Below, piece by piece: positions 27,613 to 36,079 of a DNA stretch of 52,646 nucleotides. A program made the translations under genes and the position numbers. The notes below the pieces were generated by a model. The model searched no databases, was not told where the DNA came from, and saw nothing but the letters and a program-made list of their open reading frames with translations. Source of the stretch: an uncultured Pseudophaeobacter sp. (lineage in GTDB: Bacteria; Pseudomonadota; Alphaproteobacteria; Rhodobacterales; Rhodobacteraceae). The stretch is taken from NCBI GenBank assembly GCA_905479575.1, contig CAJQNB010000040.1:1-52646 (forward strand), given 5' to 3'. Position 1 is the stretch's first letter. Each line of letters starts with the position of its first letter.

Positions 27613-29595
27613 TTACCGCAAGGCGCCCGAGGCTTTCAATTCAGCCTCGCGTTCCGCATCCACCCACCACAGGTCCAGCAACCCGGTGTCATAGGGGGGC
27701 AGGTTTGCAGGGTAGGCATATTGTTTCCAATGGGCGATCCAGCTGACGTCCAGATACCAGGTTGGCACCATGAACCGTTTTGCCCGCAGCACCCGGTCCA
27801 GCGCACGGGCATTGGAATAGAGTTCTTCCTGAGTTTTGGCGTCAACAACATTGTCAATCAGAGCATCCACTGCCGGATCCGCCAGACCCGCCGGATTAAA
27901 GACCGAGAACTTATGCGCCTCGGCCCCAAAGAACTGATACAGGCCGGTCGATGGCTCCAGTGACATTGGATAGGCAAAAGAAACCATGTCAAAATCCTTT
28001 TCCCGGCGGCGGCTGGTGTATTGCGCGTAATCCACCCGATTGAGCACCGCGTCGATGCCCATTGCCTGCAGGTTTGACACATAGGGGCCGACGATACGTT
28101 CCAAAGTCGGGCTATCAAGCAGGAATTCGATCTTCAGAACCTCGCCCGCCGCGTTCTGGCGCATGCCCTCGCTGTTCACTTCCCAGCCTGCCTCATCCAG
28201 CAGCTTCATGGCGCGGCGCAGATTGCGGCGATCATTGGGGCGTTTGGGTTTCGAGGCATGGGCCATCACCGGCTCAGAGGTCAGAATCGCCGGATCAATC
28301 TGGTCGCCCAGCGCGGTCAGCACCTCCAGTTCGCGCCCCGTCGGCACGCCCTTGGCCTCCAGATCGCTATCCTGCCAGAAAGAACTGCGATGGCGGAACA
28401 GCCCGTATTGCAGGCTCTCATTGGTCCATTCAAAGTTGAAGGCCAGCTGCAGGGCCTCGCGCATCCGAATGTCCTGGAACTTGGGCCGCAGCAGGTTCAT
28501 CACAAAGCCATTGGCCACAGGCACATTGCCGTCCGGGATCTCATCTTTGATCACATCGCCACGCGCAACCGCGTCAAAATCATATGAGGTCGCCCAGCTT
28601 TTGGAGTTGTTTTCAGGCCGCACCGTATAGACACCGGCCTTGAACCCCTCCATGGCGGCAATGGCATCGCCAAAATACTCGACCCGGATGGCATCATAGT
28701 TATGGCGACCGATGTTGACGTTCAGATCCTTGCCCCAATAGTCGGGGTTGCGACGGTAGGTGATGCGCTGGTTGATCTCGGCCTTGTCCAGAATATAGGG
28801 GCCAGAGCCAATACCCGGATCCAAGCGGGGTTCATCCAGGCGACGATTTTCGGGATCGGCCTCAAACCAGGCCTTCGAGAAAACCGGGGTGCCCCCGACC
28901 TGGGTGATCATGGCCCGGCGGGGAAAATCCGGGGAGAAATAGAATTTCACCTGATGCGGGTCCAGCGCTTCGGCCTTTGGGATGCGTTTGCGCACCGCTT
29001 CGGCGTAGGATTGCAGGCCCTGATCCAGCAAAAGGTTATGGGAAAACACCACATCCTCCGCCGTCACCGCAGTGCCATCCGAGAACCGCGCCTCGGGGCG
29101 CAGGTTAAAAATCACCCAATCCTGGCTTTCGGGATACTCTAGGCTTTCGGCAATCAAGCCATAATAGGACCCCGGTTCATCATAGGACTCCACCAGCAGA
29201 CTTTCAAAATGTGATGAGGCCAAGGCGCCGGCACGTCCCTTGCGGGTAAAGGGGTTCATGCTGTCAAAGGTGCCCACCGCCGAAATCGACAGCTCGCCAC
29301 CCTTTGGCGCCTCTGGGTTCACATAGTCAAAATGGGCAAAGCCTTCGGGGTATTTCAACGCGCCAAACTCGGCAAAGCCATGGCTTGTGATCACCTCCTG
29401 CGCGGAGCCCCGTTGTGGCAGGGCAAGACACAAGGCCAGGGCCAACCCCAGAAGCAACAGGTAAACTGCGTTTGCAGGGCCAGATTTTGCAGAGGCTGAT
29501 GGCGCCACCTGTACCTGCGCCTGTACCTGCGCCTGTGCAAAGCTTTGGGCGCCGCCGCGTCGTGTCACCTGATTACCTGCTATCCGGGATGTCAT
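27613..29595 (-). CDS. yejA: Periplasmic peptide-binding protein YejA
   Basis: The 660-residue solute-binding protein belongs to the SBP_bac_5 family. The mature part begins near residue 65 (SAQEVITSHGFAEFG) after a hydrophobic segment at 44-62. Typical YejA sequences are LKYPEGFAHFDYVNPEAPKGGEL and the C-terminal PTWYLDVSWIAHWKQ. The N-terminus carries an odd 40-residue extension rich in Gln, Ala and Val (AQAQVQAQVQV), encoded by a short tandem DNA repeat. A GTG at codon 10 may be the real start. It delivers peptides to YejBEF. Confidence 0.92.
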   Translation of the reverse strand: MTSRIAGNQVTRRGGAQSFAQAQVQAQVQVAPSASAKSGPANAVYLLLLGLALALCLALPQRGSAQEVITSHGFAEFGALKYPEGFAHFDYVNPEAPKGGELSISAVGTFDSMNPFTRKGRAGALASSHFESLLVESYDEPGSYYGLIAESLEYPESQDWVIFNLRPEARFSDGTAVTAEDVVFSHNLLLDQGLQSYAEAVRKRIPKAEALDPHQVKFYFSPDFPRRAMITQVGGTPVFSKAWFEADPENRRLDEPRLDPGIGSGPYILDKAEINQRITYRRNPDYWGKDLNVNIGRHNYDAIRVEYFGDAIAAMEGFKAGVYTVRPENNSKSWATSYDFDAVARGDVIKDEIPDGNVPVANGFVMNLLRPKFQDIRMREALQLAFNFEWTNESLQYGLFRHRSSFWQDSDLEAKGVPTGRELEVLTALGDQIDPAILTSEPVMAHASKPKRPNDRRNLRRAMKLLDEAGWEVNSEGMRQNAAGEVLKIEFLLDSPTLERIVGPYVSNLQAMGIDAVLNRVDYAQYTSRRREKDFDMVSFAYPMSLEPSTGLYQFFGAEAHKFSVFNPAGLADPAVDALIDNVVDAKTQEELYSNARALDRVLRAKRFMVPTWYLDVSWIAHWKQYAYPANLPPYDTGLLDLWWVDAEREAELKASGALR

Positions 29596-29768
29596 CCGTC
29601 ACAACCTCCATTGCCCGGCCTTGTACTGGTCCGGTGTTTTCCTGTCTCTCAAGCTAAAACCCGCAGGCGGTAACATTCAAGCTGAGATTACCTGATCCCG
29701 GCACTCATCAGATCGCAAGCGCGTGATCCTGCCATGAGAACAGGGCATTCCGCGCCCGCCGCATAAGC

Positions 29769-29798
29769 AAAAGGCCGCAGCATCCGCCACGGCCCTTT
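29769..29798 (-). terminator. Terminator of the cytochrome c gene
   Basis: A stem of GGCCG/CGGCC with AAA/TTT extension sits on the minus strand about 40 bases after the cytochrome stop and is followed by TTTTGCTT. It is only partly perfect. Confidence 0.6.
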
Positions 29799-29834
29799 GA
29801 AATCTGTGTGCTGGTTCAGGAAACCAGGCCCGGA

Positions 29835-30341
29835 TCAGTCGTCGAGACTGTCCAGATAGGCAATGAGGTTTACCCGGTCTTTTTCTTTCTTCAGACCAGA
29901 GAACGACATTGAGGTGCCGGAAGCATAGGCCGAAGGCTTTGCAAGGAAGGCGCTCAGTTCTTCTGCTGTCCAGGTCCCGCCCAGTGCGGTCAGGGCGCCG
30001 GAATAGCCAAAGCCATCCATGCCGGCCTGGGCGCGGCCAACAACACCATAAAGCGAAGGACCGGTGCCGTTCACACCCTCTTCGAGTTTGTGGCATGCAG
30101 AACATTTTTTGAAGACCTTGGCGCCTTTGCCAGCGTCCGCTGAGGCCATTAGCTCTTCAAAGCTGACCTCAACAACATCTTCATCGGCGGCGCTCGCATC
30201 CGCCACTTCAATTACATAAGATTGCTCACCATGCGCGTCTGACGCATAGAGTACATCCGCGGCCCAGTGGCCCAGAAGAAGCACCAGGAACGATCCGCAA
30301 ACGCCTGCGGTCGCTTTGGTTAGGGTCATCGTGTCAAACAT
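29835..30341 (-). CDS. cycM: Membrane-anchored c-type cytochrome (CycM/cyt c552 type)
   Basis: This 168-residue protein has an uncleaved N-terminal helix (about 10-30). An acidic linker (DASAADEDVVEVSFEE) leads to a class I cytochrome c domain with Cys80-SA-Cys83-His84 and an axial Met145 in GTSMSFSGLK. This arrangement is that of CycM/cytochrome c-552 (cytochrome c-y), which shuttles electrons from the bc1 complex to terminal oxidases. It could feed the cbb3 oxidase encoded 14 kb away; that link is inference. Two Met codons four residues apart could serve as start. It is divergent from pheA. Confidence 0.88.
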   Translation of the reverse strand: MFDTMTLTKATAGVCGSFLVLLLGHWAADVLYASDAHGEQSYVIEVADASAADEDVVEVSFEELMASADAGKGAKVFKKCSACHKLEEGVNGTGPSLYGVVGRAQAGMDGFGYSGALTALGGTWTAEELSAFLAKPSAYASGTSMSFSGLKKEKDRVNLIAYLDSLDD

Positions 30342-30371
30342 GAATCGCGTGTCCGTTTTAGCTGTCTGCGT

Positions 30372-30416
30372 CGTTGTCTAAGGCTTCCACTCGTCAGTGG
30401 CAAGGTATAGACAACG
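30372..30416. repeat. Nested inverted repeat between cycM and pheA
   Basis: Outer arms CGTTGTCTA/TAGACAACG (9 bp, perfect) enclose inner arms CCACT/AGTGG around a CGTC loop. It lies between divergent start codons. It may be an operator or a cruciform-forming site. Confidence 0.7.
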
Positions 30417-30461
30417 CGACGAAATGCCCGTTTGCTGAAGTTTTGCAGGAAAGTCGCACTG

Positions 30462-31295
30462 ATGACCGGAAAAATTGCCATTCAGGGGGAGCTCGGCTCT
30501 TATAGTCACGAGGCGTGCCGCAACGCCCGGCACGATATGGAGGTGCTTCCCTGTAGCACATTCGAAGACGTCATCGAGGCGGTGCGCTCAGGCGCGGCGG
30601 ACCAGGCGATGCTGCCGGTCGAGAATTCCACCTACGGGCGGGTTGCCGATAGCCACCGGCTGCTGCCCCACAGCGGTCTGCATATCATCGACGAGGCTTT
30701 TGTGCGGGTGCACATCAATCTCTTGGCCGTGCCCGGCGCCAAACTGGAAGACATCCGCGAGGCGAAATCGCATCTGGTCCTGCTGCCACAATGCGGGGAA
30801 TTTTTGCGCAAAAACAATATTATGGGACGGGTCAGCCCGGACAATGCCCGCGCCGCCCGCGATGTGGCAGCGGCCGGCGATATCCACACCGCCGCCCTGG
30901 CCAGCGAATTGGCCGGCGAGATCTACGGGTTGGACGTGCTGGAGAAAAAGATCGAAGATCGCGGTGACAATACCACCCGTTTCCTGATCATGTCGCGTGA
31001 GCCCGACACCACCCGTCGCGGCGCCCATGGGATGATCACCAGTTTTGTCTTTCAGGTCCGCAACATTCCTGCGGCGCTCTACAAGGCCATGGGCGGCTTT
31101 GCCACCAATGGCATCAACATGACCAAACTGGAAAGCTATATGGTCGATGGCTCCTTCACCGCGACGCAGTTCTACGCAGATATCGACGGCCATCCAGATG
31201 ATGCAAACGTGCAACTGGCAATGGACGAACTGTCTTATTTCACCACCAATGTGGAAATTCTCGGCGTCTACCCTGCCGACAATGGCCGCTTTTAA
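30462..31295 (+). CDS. pheA: Prephenate dehydratase
   Basis: The 277-residue enzyme converts prephenate to phenylpyruvate in phenylalanine synthesis. The catalytic domain begins with IAIQGELGSYSHEA and includes the essential TRF in DNTTRFLIM. A C-terminal ACT domain (about 195-275) has the ESYMVDGSF segment that binds phenylalanine for feedback inhibition. There is no chorismate mutase fusion. The ATG at 30462 is preferred over one 10 codons upstream because the enzyme's first strand begins immediately. Confidence 0.94.
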   Translation: MTGKIAIQGELGSYSHEACRNARHDMEVLPCSTFEDVIEAVRSGAADQAMLPVENSTYGRVADSHRLLPHSGLHIIDEAFVRVHINLLAVPGAKLEDIREAKSHLVLLPQCGEFLRKNNIMGRVSPDNARAARDVAAAGDIHTAALASELAGEIYGLDVLEKKIEDRGDNTTRFLIMSREPDTTRRGAHGMITSFVFQVRNIPAALYKAMGGFATNGINMTKLESYMVDGSFTATQFYADIDGHPDDANVQLAMDELSYFTTNVEILGVYPADNGRF

Positions 31296-31455
31296 GCGGC
31301 ACCGCCTCTTCGAACCTACCAGACAGCGCTACTCTGGCGGATCGTACAGCGGCGCGCAGGCGCTGACGTATAGGAACCCAGGGACCACTGGGTCCCGCCC
31401 CTAGACTCTCCACCGCATCCTTCTTATCGCTGGGGCACCCCTGCGCGAGTCCACC

Positions 31456-32106
31456 ATGACAGCTACACCACAAGCCACAACCTACCCCAGCGCCAATCCC
31501 GCCCATCGCCGCGCCGATATCGTGGTGCATGCGATTGGTCTGACCCTGATTCTGGCCGCCGCTGCAGCCCTGATTAACAAGGCCAGCGCCGGTCTCGATG
31601 TTTCACTGATCGCCGCCCTTGGCGTCTATGTCCTCTCGCTGCTGGCCTCTAATATCGCGTCAAGCCTGTACCACTTTGGCCCCTGGCATGACCGCCGTGT
31701 TTTGCTGCGCCGCATCGACCATGCAGCGATCTATCCCAGCATCACCGGCACTTTCACGCCCTTTTTTGTGCAGGCAGGCACCGTCTGGACCTGGACACTT
31801 TTGTATCTGTGCTGGGGACTGACAGCGCTGGCGATCTGGAACAAGATTACCAATAAAAACGTCAAGTCCCGCTGGTCGACGGCCTCTTATCTTGGGCTGG
31901 GCGCGCTGGGACTGTGCGCGCTGCCGGATCTGACCATGGTGCCTGACACCAGCCTGTGGTGCATCCTGTCTGGCGTCACCAGTTTTGTAATCGGGATCGG
32001 GTTCTACGCCCGCAAGAGCCTGCCGTTTCGCTATTCAATCTGGCACGCATGGGTCAATACTGGCGGCATTCTCATGTTTACGGGTATCTGGATCGCCCTT
32101 TTCTGA
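31456..32106 (+). CDS. Hemolysin III-family (TrhA/YqfA-like) membrane protein
   Basis: The 216-residue integral membrane protein has seven predicted helices. The conserved HlyIII/PAQR motifs are present: an early HRRADIVVHAIG, SSLYHF with His after Ser, RRIDHAAIYPSITG, and a late WHAWVNTGGI. These His, Asp and Ser residues coordinate zinc in the family. Known relatives regulate membrane energetics or lipid fluidity; the role here is not established. It is on the same strand as pheA, 160 bases away. Confidence 0.9.
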   Translation: MTATPQATTYPSANPAHRRADIVVHAIGLTLILAAAAALINKASAGLDVSLIAALGVYVLSLLASNIASSLYHFGPWHDRRVLLRRIDHAAIYPSITGTFTPFFVQAGTVWTWTLLYLCWGLTALAIWNKITNKNVKSRWSTASYLGLGALGLCALPDLTMVPDTSLWCILSGVTSFVIGIGFYARKSLPFRYSIWHAWVNTGGILMFTGIWIALF

Positions 32107-32232
32107 TCTCGGCGCCCCTGCACCCTGGTGCAGCCCTGACCAAGCGCATCGCGCCAGCAGCCCAACAGCCAGGTAGTATTGGCGCAGAGCGCACCAGTGC
32201 CGCCAGAGCTCGGCTGCGGCCTTTCAATTTGA

Positions 32233-32262
32233 TTGACAGTCTCAAGATTGAACTCATACATG
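32233..32262 (+). promoter_or_regulatory. Promoter of the first cobalamin riboswitch
   Basis: A consensus TTGACA (32233-32238) is followed after 17-18 bases by ATACAT/TACATG as a -10. Transcription would begin at about 32268, the first base of riboswitch helix P1. Confidence 0.55.
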
Positions 32263-32266
32263 GCCT

Positions 32267-32453
32267 AGATGGTTTTTACCGGGGTCACTCCGGAAAAATG
32301 AAAAGGGAATACGGTGTGGAGTAGCCAATAGGCGCCAAATCCGTGACTGCCCCCGCAACTGTGAGCGGAGAGCACTGCTGCAACACGCCACTGCCCCCTG
32401 GGGTGGGAAGGCGCGGCAAGGCCTCGACCCGCAAGTCAGGAGACCTGCCATCC
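32267..32453 (+). promoter_or_regulatory. Cobalamin (AdoCbl-type) riboswitch 1
   Basis: The RNA shows the P1 pair GATGG (32268) / CCATC (32448), AAAAGGGAAT with a following CGGTG, and the B12 box GACTGCCCCCGCAACTG (32345-32361). The closing GCAAGTCAGGAGACCTGCC completes it. These are hallmarks of the cobalamin riboswitch. A GGGGAGT-bearing hairpin at 32470-32487, probably the partner of the kissing loop, comes directly before an AAGGAGG ribosome binding site. Control is therefore probably at translation initiation. High cobalamin should switch off the DUF1636-importer operon. Confidence 0.95.
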
Positions 32454-32498
32454 ATTTGTTCACTCAACCCAGGGCGGGGAGTCCTGAAGGAGGCTTAG

Positions 32499-32585
32499 AT
32501 GGCACAGAATAACTGGCGCCCCAGGACCGGCACCTGCTCTCTTCGTGCGTTTACCAGCGAGGCGGGACATGACCAACACCAGTGA
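32499..32585 (+). CDS. Possible 28-residue leader ORF
   Basis: The ATG at 32499 has the best ribosome binding site in the region (AAGGAGG, 6 bases away). The ORF runs 28 codons to a TGA at 32583 and overlaps the DUF1636 start (32569) in another frame by 17 bases. The peptide has two Trp/Cys-type residues (one each) and is otherwise unremarkable. It sits exactly where the riboswitch expression platform would act, so it may be a coupling leader for the downstream gene. It could also be a chance ORF. Confidence 0.4.
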   Translation: MAQNNWRPRTGTCSLRAFTSEAGHDQHQ

Positions 32586-32925
32586 TCATTCCATATTGAT
32601 TTGCGCCACCTGCAAAGGGCCGGGAGCGGCGCGCGAACTCCGGGCAGCATTGGCTGAACGTGTGTCAAACCGGTTCGCGTTGCGGGCTGTCGACTGCATG
32701 GCGGGCTGCGAACGCCCCATCGCGGTCGGACTGCAGGGGCCGGGCAAGACGCAGTATCTGTTTGGTGAGATCGAAGCGCAGGCAGATATCGAGGCGATCG
32801 CCTGTTTTGCCCGGCAATTTTTGGCAAGCGACACCGGCTGGAGCACAGCTTCGGAGCGGCCGGAGCGGTTGTACGACAAAACCCTGGCACGGCTTCCCGC
32901 CTACAGGCCGGAGGTCAAGACATGA
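32569..32925 (+). CDS. DUF1636 family, cobalamin-regulated Cys-rich protein
   Basis: The 118-residue protein has Cys12-x2-Cys15 near the N-terminus (ILICATCKG) and Cys43-x3-Cys47 (DCMAGCERP). This spacing resembles thioredoxin-like 2Fe-2S ferredoxins and is characteristic of DUF1636. Family members sit beside cobalamin transport or CobW-like genes and are probably metal-binding. The ATG at 32569 follows GAGG by 6 bases; a GTG at 32545 would add eight residues. It overlaps the ABC ATPase gene by ATGA. Being first behind the riboswitch in an importer operon, it may handle metal or redox chemistry of cobalamin uptake; that is inference. Confidence 0.85.
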   Translation: MTNTSDHSILICATCKGPGAARELRAALAERVSNRFALRAVDCMAGCERPIAVGLQGPGKTQYLFGEIEAQADIEAIACFARQFLASDTGWSTASERPERLYDKTLARLPAYRPEVKT

Positions 32926-33740
32926 CCGGATCTCCTCCTTTATCCCAACCTTTTCTCTGCGTGCGCGATCTGGAGTATTTTGCCCTGAACGGGGATGCGC
33001 TGGTCTCGGGGGTTTCCTTTGAGTTGCAGCAGGGATCAATCCTCGCCATCGCCGGGCCAAATGGGGCGGGCAAATCGACCCTGCTGAACCTGCTTTCAGG
33101 ATGTGAACCGCTGGCGGTCGGAGAAGTTTTTATAGGTGGTGCCAGCCTACGCCAGATGAAAGCACAGGACCGGGCGGGACGCATTGCCCTTGTCAGCCAG
33201 CAAAGCTCGCCGGATGGGCGGCTGCGCCTTCAGGACTATGTGGCCCTTGGCCAATTGCCAATCGCGGCGCGCCGGTCAACAGATCAAAACACCAAAGCCG
33301 TTGAGGCCATTCTGGATCTTACAGGGCTTTCGCGGATGGCGCGCAAGCCCATGGCACAGCTGTCAGGAGGGGAGCGCCAACGGGCTCACATCGCCCGCGC
33401 CCTCGCCCAGGAGCCCGAGCTTTTGTTTCTCGATGAGCCAACCAACCACCTGGACCCGGATGCCAAAGGCCGCATTTTGTCCCTGGTTGCCTCGCTGGGG
33501 ATCACCGTTGTCATGGTGGTGCATGATCTGGTGATGATCCCGGAGTTTGCCACCCATGCCGCCTTGATGAAATCAACGCGACTGGTGGCCTTTGGTCCCG
33601 CCGCCGAGGTGCTCACCCCTGAAAATGTCCAGGCGACCTTTGGGGTCAGCTATCTGAGCTTTCCCCATGAGGGCCGGATGATCCCGGCTCTGGACATTCG
33701 TAAAACAGACTTTCAAAATCCGAAGGAAAATTCACAATGA
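32922..33740 (+). CDS. ABC transporter ATPase, BtuD/FecE-like
   Basis: The 272-residue ATPase has Walker A GPNGAGKST (45-53), Q-loop VSQQSS, signature LSGGE (147-151) and Walker B with DEPTNHLD (171-178). The sequence belongs to the iron-siderophore/B12/haemin importer group. It overlaps the DUF1636 gene and the next gene (binding protein) by 4 bases each. The cobalamin riboswitch upstream makes vitamin B12 or a corrinoid the likely substrate. Confidence 0.9.
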   Translation: MTGSPPLSQPFLCVRDLEYFALNGDALVSGVSFELQQGSILAIAGPNGAGKSTLLNLLSGCEPLAVGEVFIGGASLRQMKAQDRAGRIALVSQQSSPDGRLRLQDYVALGQLPIAARRSTDQNTKAVEAILDLTGLSRMARKPMAQLSGGERQRAHIARALAQEPELLFLDEPTNHLDPDAKGRILSLVASLGITVVMVVHDLVMIPEFATHAALMKSTRLVAFGPAAEVLTPENVQATFGVSYLSFPHEGRMIPALDIRKTDFQNPKENSQ

Positions 33741-34684
33741 AAACGCTCTGGTCTGCTGCTCTCCTGCTGAGTGCTGCAAGTAGTGCCGCCGCATATGACG
33801 TCAGCGTCGACAACTGCGGCACGCCGCTGGTTTTTGAAACCATGCCGGAACGGCTGGTTGTGCATGACATCAACATGTCCGAAATGGCGTTTGCACTTGG
33901 CCTGCAGGACAAGATGGTCGGCGTCACCGGCATCAGCGGATGGTATAAGACAAGCCCCGAATTCGACAAGGCTCGCGGCGACATCCCTGAACTTGCCCCC
34001 AAATATCCAAGCGTCGAAAACCTGGTTTCGGCCTCTGCGGATCTGTTTTTTGCCGGGTGGTACTACGGCATGAAACCCGGCGGAGATGTGACCCCGGACA
34101 CGCTGGCGCCTTTTGGGATCAAAACCATGATCCTGACCGAAAGCTGCGTGCATCTGGACAAGGATCGCCCAGAAGCCAGCATGGAGCTGTTGTTCAATGA
34201 TGTGCTGCGCCTTGGGAAAGTCATGCAGGTGGAGGACAAGGCAGCAGAGCTGGTGGCAGGCTGGCAGCAGCAGCTGGCCGAGATTGAAGCCAAAACCGCA
34301 GAACAGCCCAAACCGCGTGTTTTCCTGCTGGACGGCCCGGCAGATGCGCCGTTCACTGCTGGCCGGTTTGCCATCCCCGACGCCATGATCGCGGCTGCAG
34401 GGGGCGCCAGCGTCACCCATGATCTGGACACCAGCTGGGGGCGCACCTCTTGGGAAGCGGTCGCGGCCGCCAATCCAGAATTTCTGGTGTTGCTGGATTA
34501 CCAAAACGGCAATGGCGCCGAAGACACCTTCAAGTTCCTGCAGGAACACCCGGTTATGGCCCATACGGATGCGGTTAAAAACCAACGCTGGGTGGGCCTG
34601 CGCTACGAAGAGCTGACCCCTGGACCGGCAAATATTGCCGCCATCGAGAAAATGGCCAAGGCCATGCATCCGGGTCTCAACTGA
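33737..34684 (+). CDS. Periplasmic corrinoid-binding protein, BtuF-like
   Basis: The 315-residue protein starts with a signal peptide (cleavage after SSAAA near residue 19) and has the two-lobed type III binding-protein pattern. Segments include PERLVVHDINMSEMAFALG, VGVTGISGWY, a linker helix in the middle, and a C-terminal NPEFLVLLDY lobe. It delivers the ligand to the permease. Its position behind the riboswitch favours cobalamin over siderophores. No TonB-dependent outer membrane receptor is found in the operon. It overlaps the ATPase gene by 4 bases. Confidence 0.87.
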   Translation: MKTLWSAALLLSAASSAAAYDVSVDNCGTPLVFETMPERLVVHDINMSEMAFALGLQDKMVGVTGISGWYKTSPEFDKARGDIPELAPKYPSVENLVSASADLFFAGWYYGMKPGGDVTPDTLAPFGIKTMILTESCVHLDKDRPEASMELLFNDVLRLGKVMQVEDKAAELVAGWQQQLAEIEAKTAEQPKPRVFLLDGPADAPFTAGRFAIPDAMIAAAGGASVTHDLDTSWGRTSWEAVAAANPEFLVLLDYQNGNGAEDTFKFLQEHPVMAHTDAVKNQRWVGLRYEELTPGPANIAAIEKMAKAMHPGLN

Positions 34685-34685
34685 T

Positions 34686-35699
34686 ATGGGCCGTTTTGGC
34701 CTTTCGCTGATATTGGGGGCGGCCGTTTTGGTCGCCCTGCTTTTACTCTCCGTCCTCTATGGGTCCACCGATGTGCCGGTGGCCGAGGTCTTTGCCGCCA
34801 TCTCTTCGGGATTGGGGTTCAGCAGCCTGGAGCCAGAGCCCATACATCGGATCATTTTTGACCTGCGCCTGCCGCGGGCGCTGTTTGCCGCCCTGATCGG
34901 TGCCGGATTAGGTCTGGTCGGCGTGGTACTTCAAACCACAACCCGCAACGACCTGGCGGATCCGTTTTTGTTCGGCCTGTCCTCTGGTGCCGCCGCCGGC
35001 GCGGTTCTGGTCATCACCGTCACCGGCGATTTTCTGGGGCTTTGGACCCTGCCCCTTGCCGCCTTTAGCGGTGGGCTTGTGGCCTCTGGTATCGTGCTGC
35101 TGCTGGTGCGAACTCTGCAAAGCAGCGCTCCGGAGAAGCTTATCCTGGCCGGGCTGGCCGTCTCGTTTCTGTTTGCAGCAATCACCAATTATTTGATCTT
35201 TTCTGGCGATACCCGCGCGGCCCATTCGGTGATTTTCTGGATGCTTGGTGGGCTTGGCCTTGCCCGCTGGGAGACCCTGCCTCTGGTTGCTGCCGGATTG
35301 GCGCTCATCGCGACCTATGCCGTTTGGCGCAGCCGCTGGCTGGACGCGCTCCTGACGGGGGACACCACCGCGAGCAGCCTTGGCGTACCGGTTGGCGCGC
35401 TACGCACCCGCATGTTTCTGATCTGCGCCCTGGCCACCGCCGCTTTTGTTTCCGTCGCCGGCGTTATCGGCTTTGTCGGCCTTATGGTGCCCCATATCGC
35501 CCGTGGGCTTGCCGGGCCGATGCATGGGCGCCTGTTGCCCATGGCCGCCATAATCGGCGCGGTTCTGCTGACCGCTTCCGATATCGTGTCGCGCTTGCTT
35601 CTGGCGCCGCAAGAATTGCCCGTGGGGATCGTCACCACATCGGTTGGGGCGGCTTTTGTCTTTCTTTTGCTCCTAGGCACACATCGGCGGGCGGCCTGA
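34686..35699 (+). CDS. ABC transporter permease, BtuC/FecCD family
   Basis: The 337-residue membrane protein has about ten helices. The family sequence LRLPRALFAALIGAGLGLVG is near residues 60-79, and the VGFVGLMVPHIARGL coupling segment lies in the second half. It forms the dimeric import channel. It starts one base after the binding-protein stop codon, which indicates translational coupling. Its start was set at the ATG after that stop because the earlier in-frame codons lie inside the upstream gene. Confidence 0.9.
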   Translation: MGRFGLSLILGAAVLVALLLLSVLYGSTDVPVAEVFAAISSGLGFSSLEPEPIHRIIFDLRLPRALFAALIGAGLGLVGVVLQTTTRNDLADPFLFGLSSGAAAGAVLVITVTGDFLGLWTLPLAAFSGGLVASGIVLLLVRTLQSSAPEKLILAGLAVSFLFAAITNYLIFSGDTRAAHSVIFWMLGGLGLARWETLPLVAAGLALIATYAVWRSRWLDALLTGDTTASSLGVPVGALRTRMFLICALATAAFVSVAGVIGFVGLMVPHIARGLAGPMHGRLLPMAAIIGAVLLTASDIVSRLLLAPQELPVGIVTTSVGAAFVFLLLLGTHRRAA

Positions 35700-35828
35700 A
35701 ACAGACGCGTCGATCCAACCCGTCGCCTGTGCCAAAGCAGCCCGTGAAAAAGCAGCCTGCCGCAAGGCCGCTGAGATAGACAGCAGATCTCGCTGGAAAT
35801 TTAGCATCGGTATTTTAGGGGATAAGGT

Positions 35829-35923
35829 GAGAGGTTGGACATCGACCCAAGCGGGGCTCGTTGTGGCTGCTTCCTTCCGGATCTGACCAGGTTGGCGAGG
35901 CGCCTGCCCGCGCCAACCTCTCG
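35829..35923 (-). ncRNA. ffs: Signal recognition particle RNA (4.5S type)
   Basis: The minus strand contains the universal SRP core GGTCAGATCCGGAAGGAAGC followed by AGCC, flanked by complementary ends GAGAGGTTGG and CCAACCTCTC. The fold is a single long hairpin of about 95 bases, as in bacteria with the small SRP RNA. It pairs with Ffh to target membrane proteins. A promoter is visible just upstream. A slightly different end is possible because the 3' boundary was set by the terminal helix. Confidence 0.95.
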
Positions 35924-35929
35924 AATCCC

Positions 35930-35958
35930 GATATAGGCAGAGTTTGCCCCGATGACAA
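35930..35958 (-). promoter_or_regulatory. Promoter of the SRP RNA gene
   Basis: Read on the minus strand, TTGTCA (35958-35953) and TATATC (35935-35930) are separated by exactly 17 bases. Transcription would start around 35923, matching the 5' end of the SRP RNA helix. Confidence 0.7.
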
Positions 35959-36079
35959 GAGCGATGCGGTCATGGCCTGCAGCAAACATAAGCCCCTTGG
36001 CGGGTTTGCAGCTGCTCAACTCCTCAGCTCACTTGCTTTCAAATAGCCCCATCAGCAGGCTTGGCCAGAGCGGGCAGTG

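Noticed and set aside
31370..31402. ACCCAG/CTGGGT hairpin after pheA as a terminator
   Set aside because: The stem is only six pairs and no T run follows.
35911..35935. Sequence resembling a tRNA T-loop (TCGAATCCC)
   Set aside because: It is the 5' flank of the SRP RNA on the other strand; no acceptor or anticodon stem can be formed.
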